The notes under the pieces: model-generated
What the model was told of the DNA's origin: nothing
Databases searched by the model: none
Seen by the model: only the letters and a program-made list of their open reading frames with translations
Shown here: positions 37,208 through 48,200 of the stretch, piece after piece
Position numbering within the stretch: position 1 is the first letter of the stretch
Layout of the letters: each line of letters opens with the position of its first letter
Assembly (NCBI RefSeq): GCF_002901825.1
Contig: NZ_PPQD01000034.1
Coordinates: forward strand, 128,545 to 192,544
Origin: Mammaliicoccus sciuri
GTDB taxonomy: Bacteria > Bacillota > Bacilli > Staphylococcales > Staphylococcaceae
Direction: 5' to 3'
DNA length: 64,000 nt
Position numbers and translations under genes: made by a program

Positions 37208-38320
37208 ATGATTATTGGAGTACCAAGAGAGATTAAAAATAACGAAAATAGGGTGGCATTAACACCTAGTGGCGTGGCAAGTTTAGTTGCACAAAATCAT
37301 GTTGTTAAAGTAGAAACTGAAGCAGGGTTAGGTTCACAATTTACTAACGAAGATTATCAACAAGCTGGAGCAGAAATTGTAAGTCAAGAAGAAGCATGGA
37401 ATGTAGAAATGGTTATGAAAGTTAAAGAACCATTACAAGAAGAATACCAATTCTTCAAGAAAGACTTAATCCTATTTACATATTTACATCTAGCTGCTGA
37501 AGAATCTTTAACAAATGCATTATTAGAGAATGAAGTAACTGCAATTGCTTATGAAACTGTTCAGCTAAGCGATCGTTCATTACCATTACTAGCGCCAATG
37601 AGTGAAGTAGCAGGAAGAATGTCAACTCAAATTGGTGCGCAATTCCTACAAAAAACACATGGTGGCATTGGAATATTATTATCTGGAGTACCAGGTGTTA
37701 AAAGAGGGAAAGTAACAATAATCGGTGGAGGTCAAGCAGGAACAAATGCTGCTAAAATGGCAGTCGGTCTTGGAGCAGACGTTACGATTATTGACTTAAA
37801 TCCTACACGTTTACAACAATTAGATGATTTATTTGGTGCAAGCGTGCAAACGATGATGTCATCACCTTTAAATATTGAAGAAGCAGTTGTTGAAAGTGAT
37901 TTAGTAATTGGGTCAGTACTTATACCAGGCGCTAAAGCACCGAAACTTGTAACTGAAGAAATGGTTAAGAAAATGAAACCAGGTTCAGTATTAGTAGACA
38001 TCGCGATTGACCAAGGTGGTTCATTCGAAACATCAGATAGAATTACAACACATGATAACCCAACATATGTTAAACATGATGTCGTTCACTATGCAGTTGC
38101 TAATATGCCAGGAGCAGTTCCAAGAACATCTACAATTGCATTAAATAATGCAACAACTCCATATGCAATTCAATTAGCAAACAAAGGCTACGTTAAAGCA
38201 TGTCAAGATAACGAAGCACTTGCTAAAGGTTTAAACACAATACACGGTAAATTAACATATAAAGAAGTTGCAAAAGCTTTTGATAAAGAATACACACCTT
38301 ATCAAGAAGTTTTGAGATAA
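37208..38320 (+). CDS. ald: Alanine dehydrogenase
   Basis: The 370-residue enzyme reversibly deaminates L-alanine to pyruvate with NAD. The N-terminal [17 protein letters not shown], the Rossmann motif [22 protein letters not shown] and DIAIDQGGS are diagnostic. It links alanine use to pyruvate. GCAAGGAGGA precedes ATG 37208. It stands alone with a terminator. The promoter carries a weak cre-like sequence, so control by carbon supply is possible. Confidence 0.96.
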   Translation: MIIGVPREIKNNENRVALTPSGVASLVAQNHVVKVETEAGLGSQFTNEDYQQAGAEIVSQEEAWNVEMVMKVKEPLQEEYQFFKKDLILFTYLHLAAEESLTNALLENEVTAIAYETVQLSDRSLPLLAPMSEVAGRMSTQIGAQFLQKTHGGIGILLSGVPGVKRGKVTIIGGGQAGTNAAKMAVGLGADVTIIDLNPTRLQQLDDLFGASVQTMMSSPLNIEEAVVESDLVIGSVLIPGAKAPKLVTEEMVKKMKPGSVLVDIAIDQGGSFETSDRITTHDNPTYVKHDVVHYAVANMPGAVPRTSTIALNNATTPYAIQLANKGYVKACQDNEALAKGLNTIHGKLTYKEVAKAFDKEYTPYQEVLR

Positions 38321-38329
38321 AATTTTAAA

Positions 38330-38367
38330 AAATGTCTAACTCAGATTGCTGAGTTGGACATTTTTTT
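38330..38367 (+). terminator. Intrinsic terminator of ald
   Basis: A 15-bp stem (38330-38344 with 38349-38363, one G-U pair) and a T-run. Confidence 0.9.
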
Positions 38368-38443
38368 AATTTATGGAACTTGCTGAAAATGAGCAGAATA
38401 CCTATAATTTGATTACATATTATTATTAACAGCAGGTGATTAC

Positions 38444-39337
38444 ATGAACAAAACCGAATATATTTCTTATCTTAAAGCTATCGAAGGCAGGACAAATTTG
38501 AATTTAGATCAAAGAAAAGAATTGTATATTAACCAAACTGGATTGGAAGGTGAAATGTATTTTAAAGCAATACTAGACACTATCGTTGATGTTAAGTATG
38601 TATATAATTTAGAAATCGGAACCTCAAATCATATACAAATTGATTTTTTAGTTGTTTCATCAACAAAAATCTATATTTTCGAAGTTAAACACTATACTGG
38701 CGATTGGTATTTTGAAGAAAATTATATTAAATGTACAAATAGTTTAAGATACCCGTCACCGCACATACAAACAAATAAAATTGAAAATAAAATACAATCA
38801 ATCGTTAATACTCACAATTTACCAAGAGAAGTTGAAACCATTATTATATTTACGAATAGTCATTTCAATCTTCACGGTAAAAGACCACAAAATCAAGCAA
38901 TACTACTTCCTCAAGAACTTTCTAGAGTTCCTCAACTCATTGATACAAATAATCAAGAAGCTAATCAAGAAATCTTAAATATTTTCAAACAATATGAATC
39001 TATTCATTCAACCTTTTATCAAAAAGATATTAATATTCTAGAAGATAAAGTTGGATCTGGTTTGAGATGCCCAAATTGTAGAAAATTATTTACTATTGCC
39101 TTTAAGAAAAACAAGCATAACTATAGATGTTGTTACTGTAGAAAAGATTTAGGATATGAGGAGTTAATATATTTCAACCTAAAAGAACTTTTTATCATAA
39201 AGAGAAAACCTTTTGATTTTAAAGAAGCTAAAGCATGGTGTTATCCTATACCAATACATACAGTCAGAAGAGTATGTAATAAATACTTTAAAAATACAAA
39301 TATGCGAAATAAGAAATTTTATCTAGAAAAAAGTTAA
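38444..39337 (+). CDS. NERD-domain protein with C-terminal zinc ribbon
   Basis: The 297-residue protein opens with a NERD (nuclease-related) domain: LEGEMYF (Glu36), HIQIDFLVV (Asp67) and IFEVKHYTGDW (Glu80, Lys82) reproduce the D...EXK active-site plan of PD-(D/E)XK nucleases. A zinc ribbon follows, RCPNCRKLF and YRCCYCRKDL (C209, C212, C229, C232), and a helical basic tail. NERD domains are predicted nucleases of uncertain target. It is strongly AT-rich and has no relation to its metabolic neighbours, which suggests an accessory gene. It lies between ald and repeat array 3. The start ATG 38444 is preceded by AGCAGGTG. Confidence 0.82.
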   Translation: MNKTEYISYLKAIEGRTNLNLDQRKELYINQTGLEGEMYFKAILDTIVDVKYVYNLEIGTSNHIQIDFLVVSSTKIYIFEVKHYTGDWYFEENYIKCTNSLRYPSPHIQTNKIENKIQSIVNTHNLPREVETIIIFTNSHFNLHGKRPQNQAILLPQELSRVPQLIDTNNQEANQEILNIFKQYESIHSTFYQKDINILEDKVGSGLRCPNCRKLFTIAFKKNKHNYRCCYCRKDLGYEELIYFNLKELFIIKRKPFDFKEAKAWCYPIPIHTVRRVCNKYFKNTNMRNKKFYLEKS

Positions 39338-39425
39338 AATATGAAGTACGATATTTTTCAAAAAACATACTTGATTTATTTAGTTTTCGGTACATAGGGT
39401 GTATCAAATTCTAATAAGGCATTGT

Positions 39426-39825
39426 TAGTAACAAAAGTCGAGTGAAATGTAACTAAGGGTGGCCATAGTAACAAAAGTCGGGTGAAATGTAACTAAGGCA
39501 GCCCATAGTAACAAAAGTCGGACGAAATGTAACTAAGGCTATCCATAGTAACAAAAGTCGGACGAAATGTAACTAAGGCAGCCCATAGTAACAAAAGTCG
39601 AGCGAAGTGTAATTAAGGGTGGCCATAGTAACAAAAGTCGGACGAAATGTAACTAAGGCAGCCCATAGTAACAAAAGTCGAGCGAAGTGTAATTAAGGGT
39701 GGCCATAGTAACAAAAGTCGGGTGAAATGTAACTAAGGCACCCCATAGTAACAAAAGTCGGACGAAGTGTAACTAAGGCACCCCATAGTAACAAAAGTCG
39801 GACGAAATGTAACTAAGCGCCCGCC
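39426..39825 (+). repeat. Tandem array 3 of the 40-bp repeat family, 10 units
   Basis: Ten units of exactly 40 bp start at 39426 and every 40 bases after. The plan is TAGTAACAAAAGT, five variable bases, GAAATGTAACTAAGG (GAAGTG in some), seven variable bases. Units 5 and 7 are identical and units 4 and 6 are identical, so an 80-bp two-unit block has been duplicated. The five-base window takes forms CGAGT, CGGGT, CGGAC and CGAGC; the seven-base window takes GTGGCCA-like, CAGCCCA, CTATCCA and CACCCCA-like forms. The last unit degenerates at its right edge. It lies between the NERD gene and cutC; 39338-39425 holds nothing else recognisable. Confidence 0.95.
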
Positions 39826-39852
39826 AAACTAAAAAACAAGTCAACTCCACCA

Positions 39853-39885
39853 AAAAACCTGAGACGAATTTCGTCTCAGGTTTTT
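39853..39885. terminator. Terminator of cutC, probably bidirectional
   Basis: A 16-bp perfect stem (39853-39868 with 39870-39885) has A- and T-runs within the arms. The nearly loopless centre opens to a usable loop. Confidence 0.88.
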
Positions 39886-39889
39886 CTTA

Positions 39890-40519
39890 TTATACGATCT
39901 TTGTACCGTGTACTTCATCGAATGGTATGTCTTCTATTAATTGTGATAAGTTATCTTTATTAAGTCCGCCACCTGGCATGATTGTAATATTGCCTTTTGA
40001 GTGAATCAACAATTTACCTAAATGGTTAATGTTATCAAATATCACACTATCACTTGGTCCGCCATGTGTTAGTAGGCGACTGAATTGGTGCTTAATTAAC
40101 CAATCTAATGATTTTAATTGATGATATGGATTAATTGAATCAAATGCCATATGACAAACGGCAGGTATGATACCACATGTTTCTTTTAATGATTTCATCT
40201 TCCATTCGTCAAGATGACCGTGTTCATCTAAACAACCAAATACAAATGCATCAACTTTCAAATCTTTCAATTGTAATATATCTTGTCGCATGATTTCATA
40301 TTCGAAATAATTATAGTTAAAATCTCCACCGCGAGGTCTAATCATGACAGCGACTTCGACATTGTGTTGATGACATAATTCTATTGCAATCTTTACCATT
40401 CCATAACTTGGTGTTGTGCCACCAACTGAAAGGTTATCGCAAAGTTCAATTCGATTTGCACCGTTTTTAATCGCTTGTTCAATTTGCGAAATTGTTTCTA
40501 CACAAGCTTCTTTAATCAT
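39890..40519 (-). CDS. cutC: CutC family protein
   Basis: The 209-residue TIM-barrel protein has the family N-terminus [15 protein letters not shown] and [24 protein letters not shown], and the C-terminal IMPGGGLN. CutC was named for copper homeostasis in E. coli, but the biochemical activity is unsettled and the copper link is disputed. It overlaps the end of the upstream M24 peptidase gene by 4 bp (ATGA-type overlap), so the two are cotranscribed and probably translationally coupled. Length is slightly short for the family, which often reaches 240. Confidence 0.92.
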   Translation of the reverse strand: MIKEACVETISQIEQAIKNGANRIELCDNLSVGGTTPSYGMVKIAIELCHQHNVEVAVMIRPRGGDFNYNYFEYEIMRQDILQLKDLKVDAFVFGCLDEHGHLDEWKMKSLKETCGIIPAVCHMAFDSINPYHQLKSLDWLIKHQFSRLLTHGGPSDSVIFDNINHLGKLLIHSKGNITIMPGGGLNKDNLSQLIEDIPFDEVHGTKIV

Positions 40520-41571
40520 TTTTGGTAGCCTGTTAGTATGCGATGTCCATCTTCAGTTACAACGATATCGTCTTCAATTCTAACGCCAGCGACACCAGGA
40601 ACGTAAATTCCAGGTTCAACTGTTAATACCATGCCTGGTTTGAATTCATCCGTATTTGCACTAGAAATGTCTGGGAATTCATGGACGCTTAATCCAAGTC
40701 CGTGACCAAGTCTATGCGGGAAGTATTCACCATAACCAGCATTGCTAATAATATCTCTAGCTACTTTATCGCAGTCAGCAATTTTAGCACCTGGTTTAAT
40801 CATTTCAATTGCTTGTTTGTTAGCATCAAGTACGACGTTGTAAATTTCTTGTGCCTTATCAGAAGGTGTACCGAATGGAACAGTTCTTGTAATATCTGAA
40901 CAATAACCTTTATAAATGACACCTAGGTCAAATAGTACATATTCATTTTCTTTTAAAGTTCTTTCTCCTGGTGTACCATGAGGAGCTGCTGCATGATCGC
41001 CGAATAATACCATAGTATCAAAGCTCATCTTAGAAATACCATGTTGTTTCATAGTTGTTTCAATATGATTTAATACTTCAATTTCAGAAACGCCAACTTC
41101 TAACTTATCAACGCCAGCTTGAATAGCTAAATCTGCATATTTAGCCGCTTCTTGCAACAACTCAATCTCGTCATTAGTTTTTACATTTCTAATATCTTTT
41201 AATACTTGATCAATATCAACAATTGTTTCTACATTAAATGCTTTTTCAATTTCACGAAGTCTTTTAACTGATAAATGCTCTGATTCTATCGCAAAAGTTT
41301 TATAAGATTGTTGTTCAATCAAATCGAATGGTGATTCTGTATCTAAGTATCCAACGATGTTTCCAGTGAAACCTGCATTTTTAGCTTCTTCAACTTCCAT
41401 TTTTGGACAAAATAGTGTTTCTTCACCATCTTTAGTGACTAATAAGCTAAATAGACGTTCATGTGGTTCAGATAAATAACCTGTTAAATAAAAGATGTTC
41501 AAAGGCGTTGTAATCCATGCTGCATCTGCACCTTTATCTTTTAAAAATGTTGCAATTTCATTATGTTCCAT
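40516..41571 (-). CDS. M24 family metallopeptidase (Xaa-Pro dipeptidase-like)
   Basis: The 351-residue protein has an N-terminal creatinase-like domain and a pita-bread metallopeptidase domain with metal ligands in [44 protein letters not shown] and GVRIEDDI. It is predicted to hydrolyse Xaa-Pro dipeptides. I chose ATG 41571: the longer TTG start at 41586 would place the GGGAGG ribosome-binding site inside the gene. The adjacent divergent metal-dependent hydrolase and this peptidase are neighbours in B. subtilis-related genomes too (ytkL region), as I recall. Confidence 0.93.
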   Translation of the reverse strand: MEHNEIATFLKDKGADAAWITTPLNIFYLTGYLSEPHERLFSLLVTKDGEETLFCPKMEVEEAKNAGFTGNIVGYLDTESPFDLIEQQSYKTFAIESEHLSVKRLREIEKAFNVETIVDIDQVLKDIRNVKTNDEIELLQEAAKYADLAIQAGVDKLEVGVSEIEVLNHIETTMKQHGISKMSFDTMVLFGDHAAAPHGTPGERTLKENEYVLFDLGVIYKGYCSDITRTVPFGTPSDKAQEIYNVVLDANKQAIEMIKPGAKIADCDKVARDIISNAGYGEYFPHRLGHGLGLSVHEFPDISSANTDEFKPGMVLTVEPGIYVPGVAGVRIEDDIVVTEDGHRILTGYQK

Positions 41572-41682
41572 TATTCTTCCTCCCAAATCTCTTTCTTACA
41601 TCATTATTTTAGACTTCTTGATTCATAAATTCAAATTTAGGGTATATAATATACGGAAAAGACAATGTGAGGAGGGAGATTC

Positions 41683-42372
41683 ATGAAAGTATCATTTCAT
41701 GGACAATCAGTAATCTATTTTGAAAGTAAAGGACATAAAGTGATTGTGGATCCGTTTATAACAGGGAATCCATTATCAGATTTGACGACAGATGAAGTAG
41801 AAGCAGATTATATTATATTAACTCATGGTCATGGCGATCATTTAGGTGATACTGTTAGCATTGCAAAAAGAACAGGTGCAACTGTTATAGCGTTACCTGA
41901 AGCGATTGATTATTTATCTAATAAACACGGATTAGAAAACTTACATCCAATGAATATTGGTGGAAATATTGAATTTAATTTTGGAAAAGTAAAATATGTG
42001 CAAGCCTTTCATAGTAATAGCTTTACAGAAGAAAATGGAGAAATCGTCTATTTAGGTATGCCTGCAGGAATTGTATTAGAAACTGAAGCGGGTACAATTT
42101 ATCATACTGGTGACACAGGCTTATTCAGCGATATGAAATTAATCGCAGATAGACACCCAGTAGATTTATGCTTTATTCCGATAGGCGATAACTTTACAAT
42201 GGGCATTGATGATGCAAGTTATGCAGTTAATGAATTTATCAAGCCGAAAAAGGTAGTACCCATTCATTACGATACATTTGACTTTATTAAACAAGACCCT
42301 AAAGATTTTGAAAAAGCTGTAACAGAATCAGAAGTGCACATTTTAAAGCCTGGTGAATCAGTAGAATTATAA
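41683..42372 (+). CDS. UPF0173 metal-dependent hydrolase (YtkL-like)
   Basis: The 229-residue metallo-beta-lactamase-fold protein has [10 protein letters not shown] (residues 46-55), the metal-binding HxHxDH motif, and later [11 protein letters not shown] and PIHYDTF. Family members are conserved in Firmicutes, but the substrate is unknown. GAGGAGGG precedes ATG 41683. It diverges from the M24 peptidase gene and ends at its own terminator. Confidence 0.92.
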   Translation: MKVSFHGQSVIYFESKGHKVIVDPFITGNPLSDLTTDEVEADYIILTHGHGDHLGDTVSIAKRTGATVIALPEAIDYLSNKHGLENLHPMNIGGNIEFNFGKVKYVQAFHSNSFTEENGEIVYLGMPAGIVLETEAGTIYHTGDTGLFSDMKLIADRHPVDLCFIPIGDNFTMGIDDASYAVNEFIKPKKVVPIHYDTFDFIKQDPKDFEKAVTESEVHILKPGESVEL

Positions 42373-42394
42373 ATGTATATGAAAGTAAGTTAAG

Positions 42395-42427
42395 AAAGCT
42401 GAGATGATTTTATCGTCTCAGCTTTTA
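42395..42427 (+). terminator. Intrinsic terminator of the YtkL-like gene
   Basis: A stem of about 12 bp (AAAGCTGAGATGA 42395-42407 with TCGTCTCAGCTTT 42413-42425) and a short T-run. Confidence 0.82.
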
Positions 42428-42567
42428 AGTTTAAGAAGTAAATCTGTATAAAAGATTTAATTTAATGAGCGTTGTTTCAATCTTTTATTTAATTTTTAAG
42501 ATATCATTTAATACATTAAAAATGTATAATAGAAAGTAATTCATAAAATTTGATAGAGGGTATAAAC

Positions 42568-43863
42568 ATGACGAAACATGAGCAAATTATTAAGTATATT
42601 GAATCGTTATCTGTTGGACATAAAATCTCTGTCAGACAGATAGCGAAAGATTTAAATGTCTCTGAAGGTACAGCTTACCGTGCAATTAAAGAAGCGGATA
42701 ATCAAGGGCTTGTAGCATCTATTGATAGAGTAGGGACAGTTAGAATTGAAAGAAAATCTAGAGAACAAATTGAAAATTTAACATTTAATGAAATTGTTAA
42801 AATTGTGGATGGTCAAGTATTGGGCGGTAAACAAGGCTTATATAAAACTTTATCAAAATTTGCAATTGGCGCAATGGAATTAAATGATGTCGTTAAATAT
42901 TTAACTAAAAATACATTGCTGATAGTTGGTAATAGATCAGATGTACAAATGGAAGCTTTAAAAAGAGGTTCTGCCGTGTTAATTACGGGTGGTTTTGAAG
43001 CGAATGAAGATATTATAAATTATGCTGATGAACACGAACTTCCGATTATTTTATCAAATTATGATACATTTTTAGTTGCCAATATTATTAACAGAGCTAT
43101 ATATGATCAAATGATTAAAAAAGAAATTTTAATGGTTGAAGATATTATGATCCCCCTTGAATCAACTTCTTATTTAGATGATAAACAAAAAGTGCGAGAT
43201 TGGAACGAATTATCTCAACAAACATCTCATACGCGTTTTCCAGTTGTTGATAGTGAAATGAAAGTTGTAGGAATTTTAACGAGTAAAGATATTGTTAACG
43301 AAGAACAAGATAAAAGTATTAGAACGTTGATGACTAAATCACCTATTATTGCACATTTAAATACGACCATCGCAACTTGTGCCCATCTTATGATTTGGGA
43401 AGGGATTGAATTGTTGCCTGTTGTATCTACCTCTAAAGTATTAATCGGTATCATTTCTCGTGAAGATGTATTGAAGACGATGCAATTAATGAGTAGACAA
43501 CCACAAATTGGTGAAACGATTCATGACCAAATTGCAAAACAAATCACAATGGACAACGGTAATGTTGTGGTGAATATATCTCCACAATTAACCAATCAAT
43601 TCGGTATGTTAACGAAATCTGTTTATATTGCAGTTATTGAAGAAGCGTTACGTTATGAAATAAGAAAAATGAAAAAATCAGAAATCATGATTGAACATAT
43701 AGACATTTATTATTTGAAAACTGTTCAAATCGATGACGATGTAGAAGTGAAGATTACAACATTAGATATCGGTAGAATATTTGCTAAATTCGAAGTTACG
43801 ATGGTGAGCGGTAGTGCGACTGTTGCGAAAGCATTACTAATGTGTCAAATTCTCGAAAAATAA
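42568..43863 (+). CDS. YtoI-like regulator: HTH, DRTGG, two CBS domains, hotdog domain
   Basis: The 431-residue protein has an N-terminal winged HTH (KISVRQIAKDLNVSEGTAYRAIKEA), a DRTGG domain (about 70-180), a CBS pair (about 190-310, with VVGILTSKDI and LIGIISREDV) and a C-terminal thioesterase-like hotdog domain. The order matches B. subtilis YtoI. CBS domains suggest nucleotide sensing and the hotdog domain may bind an acyl-CoA, so it looks like a metabolite-responsive regulator; nothing in the window shows its target. ATG 42568 follows AGAGGG; the TTG at 42550 is rejected because that site would lie inside it. Confidence 0.9.
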   Translation: MTKHEQIIKYIESLSVGHKISVRQIAKDLNVSEGTAYRAIKEADNQGLVASIDRVGTVRIERKSREQIENLTFNEIVKIVDGQVLGGKQGLYKTLSKFAIGAMELNDVVKYLTKNTLLIVGNRSDVQMEALKRGSAVLITGGFEANEDIINYADEHELPIILSNYDTFLVANIINRAIYDQMIKKEILMVEDIMIPLESTSYLDDKQKVRDWNELSQQTSHTRFPVVDSEMKVVGILTSKDIVNEEQDKSIRTLMTKSPIIAHLNTTIATCAHLMIWEGIELLPVVSTSKVLIGIISREDVLKTMQLMSRQPQIGETIHDQIAKQITMDNGNVVVNISPQLTNQFGMLTKSVYIAVIEEALRYEIRKMKKSEIMIEHIDIYYLKTVQIDDDVEVKITTLDIGRIFAKFEVTMVSGSATVAKALLMCQILEK

Positions 43864-43892
43864 AAAGCGTTATGTTATACAACGCTTTTTAA
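43862..43892. terminator. Bidirectional terminator between the YtoI-like and YtpI-like genes
   Basis: A 10-bp stem AAAAAGCGTT (43862-43871) with AACGCTTTTT (43881-43890). Confidence 0.8.
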
Positions 43893-43896
43893 AATA

Positions 43897-44247
43897 TTAT
43901 TGATGTTTTTTTTGTTCGAATTCTTCCCAAGCTTTGTTCTCAATCGGTAAGTTACCTTTAAAGTATTTACTTGCTGTATAGCCATAAGACACGTTTAAAA
44001 TACCAAAGAATAATAATACTAAAACAATAATATAAGTGACTAATGTTGGAAATAACAATACTTGGTCTGCTGCAAATGCGATCATAAATATACCAAAGTA
44101 AAATCTTGAACGTGCTTTATGATACGCTTTTCTAACGTCACGTTTCGTTCTAAATGAACGTGCTAAATTTAAAATAGCGAATATTAAAGCAATAATCATA
44201 ACTGTTACTGCTAAAGCAACAAGTGTAGACATAATTTCAGATGACAT
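43897..44247 (-). CDS. YtpI-like small membrane protein
   Basis: The 116-residue protein has three hydrophobic helices (about 8-30, 50-66 and 70-90) separated by basic loops, with RTKRDVRKAYHKARSRFYFG between the first two. It resembles B. subtilis YtpI, a conserved small membrane protein of unknown function that also lies beside ytoI and ytqI. GGAGGA precedes ATG 44247 on the minus strand. It is transcribed opposite to all its neighbours, which is also the case in related genomes. Confidence 0.85.
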   Translation of the reverse strand: MSSEIMSTLVALAVTVMIIALIFAILNLARSFRTKRDVRKAYHKARSRFYFGIFMIAFAADQVLLFPTLVTYIIVLVLLFFGILNVSYGYTASKYFKGNLPIENKAWEEFEQKKHQ

Positions 44248-44321
44248 GTTTGATTCCTCCTACCAAGTCGAATTATATCAATTAATAAAATATAAGTAAA
44301 TATAAAGAAAGAAGGATAATA

Positions 44322-45248
44322 ATGGAAGAAATATTAAATAAAATAAAGCAATATGAAACAATTATTATACATAGGCATGTTAGACCAGACCCAGATGCAT
44401 ACGGATCTCAATTAGGTTTGAAATATATACTACAAGATGCTTTTCCTGAAAAGCATATTTATGCAGTCGGGCAACCAGAACCGACGCTAACATTTATTGG
44501 AGATTTGGATGAAATTGCAGATGAAACATATAATGGTGCACTCGTGATTGTTTGTGATACAGCAAACGCGCCACGTATAGATGATAGTCGCTTTAATACA
44601 GGTGCCGAATTAATTAAGATTGATCATCATCCACCAGTAGATTCATATGGTGATATTAATTTTGTGAATACTGAGGCGTCATCTACAAGTGAAATAATCT
44701 TTGATTTAAATAAATCATGGAATTTAAATGGTTCTAACGTAAGTGAGAAAGCAAGTAGAGTCTTATATTTAGGCATTGTTGGTGACACGGGTAGATTCTT
44801 ATTTGATAATACGTCAACACATACAATGGAAGTTGCAGCTGAGTTAATGACGAAAGAATTCGAACGTACTAAATTACTTAATCAACTGAGTGAAAGAGAC
44901 CCAGCTTTACTTCACTTCCAAGGATATATACTTCAGAATTTCAAATATGATGGTGAAGGATTCTGTTCAATTAAGATTACGAAAGATATACTTGAACAAT
45001 TCAACTTACAACCTAACGAAGCTTCATTATTCGTGAATACCGTTTCTGATATTAAAGGATTAAAAGCGTGGGTATTTGCTGTCGATGAAGGTAAAGAAAT
45101 AAGATGTAGAATTCGTTCAAAAGGTATAAAAATTAATCATATCGCAGCTCAATATAACGGTGGAGGACACCCAAATGCCTCGGGTGCATCTGTATATAGC
45201 TGGGAAGAGTTTGATGCATTAGCAGCAGATATTAAATCTGAAATATAG
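44322..45248 (+). CDS. nrnA: Oligoribonuclease / pAp phosphatase NrnA (DHH-DHHA1)
   Basis: The 308-residue protein has the DHH metal-binding motifs [29 protein letters not shown] and [11 protein letters not shown], and the C-terminal DHHA1 substrate motif [11 protein letters not shown]. NrnA degrades short RNA oligomers and converts pAp to AMP in B. subtilis. GAAGGAT precedes ATG 44322. The dnaE start lies 12 bp downstream of its stop with AGGAGGTG between them, so nrnA and dnaE form a transcription unit, as in other Firmicutes. Confidence 0.95.
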   Translation: MEEILNKIKQYETIIIHRHVRPDPDAYGSQLGLKYILQDAFPEKHIYAVGQPEPTLTFIGDLDEIADETYNGALVIVCDTANAPRIDDSRFNTGAELIKIDHHPPVDSYGDINFVNTEASSTSEIIFDLNKSWNLNGSNVSEKASRVLYLGIVGDTGRFLFDNTSTHTMEVAAELMTKEFERTKLLNQLSERDPALLHFQGYILQNFKYDGEGFCSIKITKDILEQFNLQPNEASLFVNTVSDIKGLKAWVFAVDEGKEIRCRIRSKGIKINHIAAQYNGGGHPNASGASVYSWEEFDALAADIKSEI

Positions 45249-45259
45249 GAGGTGAGCGC

Positions 45260-48200
45260 ATGGTAAGTCATTTAAATATTCATTCATCATATGATTTGCT
45301 CAATTCAAGTGTCAGAATACCAGATGTTGTTCAAAAAGCTAAAAATGAAAATTATCAAGCGCTTGCTCTTACAGATTTAAATGTTCTGCACGGTGCTTTA
45401 CAATTTTATGATGCATGTATAAAAGAAGATATAAAACCAATCTTCGGATTAACCATTTATTTAGATGACCAACTCAATCAAGTTGAATGTGTGGTCTTAG
45501 CTAAAAATATAACAGGCTATCATAATTTAATTAAGTTATCTTCTGCTATTTCCATAAAAGAAAGATTTTCAACACCCATTGAATGGGTGAATGCTTATTC
45601 AGAAGGACTTATAATCATTGGTAAACAAATCAATGAAGCTAACTATTATTTATTCCAAGCTATAACAATTGAGGAAGATGATAAATATATTTCACATGAT
45701 TCTATGATTGAAATGGATCATAAGAAAGTTTTTATGAAGTCTGCACTTTATTTGAATGAAGATGATGGTGATAGTTTAATTGCACTTCATGCAATTAAAA
45801 ATAATGAAAAATTAACGATGAGTGATTTTCAACAAAACTTAAATCATCATTTTTTAACTAAAGAAGATATATCACAAATTAATATAGATGAAACGTACAT
45901 ACAAAACACAGACGAAATAGCTCAAAAATGTCATGTTGAAATTGAGTATCATCAAGATTTATTACCAAAATATAAAACGCCTGATAATCAATCAAGTGAT
46001 GAATATCTTTGGGAATTATTAATGAGGAATAAATCTAAGTATCCACAGTTTAATGAAGTATATGAAAAAAGACTTAAATACGAATACGATATTATTGTAA
46101 AAATGGGATATTCAGATTATTTCCTAATCGTTAGTGACTTAATTAATTATGCGAAAGAGCAAAATGTATTAGTTGGACCAGGACGTGGTTCATCTGGCGG
46201 GTCTCTTGTTAGTTTTATTTTAAATATTACAACTATTGATCCGATTGAATTTGATTTGTTATTTGAAAGATTTTTAAACCCAGAACGTGTGACGATGCCG
46301 GATATTGATATCGACTTTCAAGATACTAAGCGCGATAAAGTGATTCAATATGTTCAAGAAAAATATGGTGATAATCGTGTTGCTGGGATTGTAACTTATG
46401 GACATCTTCAAGCGAGAGCAGTAGCAAGAGATGTAGGTAGAATATTACAGTTTGATGATGCTACACTCAATTACATTTCAAAATTAATTCCGCATAAATT
46501 AGGTATTACATTAGACGAAGCATTTGAAGATGATGCGTTTAAACAATTTGTTAACCAGAATCATTTGCATGAAAAATGGTTTCAACTAAGTAAACAATTA
46601 GAAGGTTTACCGAGGCATACATCGACCCATGCAGCAGGTATCATTATTAATGATCAGTCATTACACCAATTTGTACCTACAATGATGGGTGATACGGGTG
46701 TTTTAACGCAATGGACAATGACAGAAACTGAAAAGATCGGTCTATTAAAAATCGACTTTCTTGGTTTAAGAAATTTATCGATTATTCAACAAGTGGTCAA
46801 TCAAGTGAAATATCAAGAAAATCAAATTGTAGATATCGAAAAAATACCTTTTGATGACTCTAAAGTCTTTCAACTATTGTCTAAAGGTGAAACAACAGGT
46901 ATTTTTCAGCTCGAATCTCAAGGTGTTAGAAGTGTATTAAAGAGGTTAAAGCCTGACCATTTTCTCGATATTGTAGCAGTTACATCGCTATATAGACCTG
47001 GACCGATGGAAGAAATACCAACATATATTAAAAGACGTAGACAAAATGCAGAGATAGAATATTTACATCCAGACTTAAAAGAGATATTGAAATCAACTTA
47101 TGGCGTTATTATTTATCAAGAACAGATTATGCAGATTGCGAGTAAGTTCGCAGGATTCTCATATGGTGAAGCGGATATTTTGAGACGTGCGATGAGTAAG
47201 AAAAATAGAGCAGTGTTAGAAAATGAAAGAAAACATTTTGTGAATGGAAGCTTAGAAAGAGGTTACGAGGAATCAACAGCTGTAAAAATATTTGATTTAA
47301 TACTGAAGTTTGCAGACTATGGTTATCCAAAAGCACATGCTGTAGCATATAGTAAAATCGCGTATATCATGACTTATTTGAAAGTCCATTATCCGACATA
47401 TTTTTATGCTGCGATTCTTTCTAATGTAGTTGGTAATGAAGTTAAGACAGAACAAATGGTAACGGAACTTAAAAGAATTGGTGTAAAAATATATCCACCG
47501 TCCATTAATCATAGTGAATGGTTCTATAAAGCAACTAAAAAAGGTATATATACGTCACTTGGTGCAATTAAAAGTGTTGGTTATCAAAGCGTAAAAGTGA
47601 TCGTTGATGAAAGAAAAGCAAACGGAACATATAAAGATATGTTTGATCTTGTACATCGATTACCTAGTAAAGCGAAAAGTAAGAAAATGATACAAGCACT
47701 TATATATGCTGGAGCTTTAGATGATTTTGGTCAGACTAGAGCGACATTGTTACAGTCTATTGACGATGTTTATGAAAGTAGCGAGTCTGTTGGAGATTCT
47801 AATAATTTATTGAAAGAATTAGGTTTAAACGTAAAGAAAGAATTTAAAGAAATTGAAGAAATGCCTAATCTTATGAAAAGTGAATATGAAAAAGAATACT
47901 TAGGATTCTATGCAACTGAACATCCAATCATTTCATTATTCAATCAACATCAATATTTATCTATTTATCCATTAAGAATAGACCATAATAAAGTGCCGAT
48001 GCTCGTAATGATTGCCTCACTAAGGAAAATTAGAACTAAAAAAGGTCAAAATATGGCTTTCGTCAATTTAATAGATGGGCTAAATGAAGTTGAAGGGGTT
48101 ATATTCCCTGATGCATATAAACAAATTGAAACAACTGATATCATCAATGTCCCAGTAATTATTAATGGCAAATTCGAAAAAAGAAACGGTAAGACACAAA

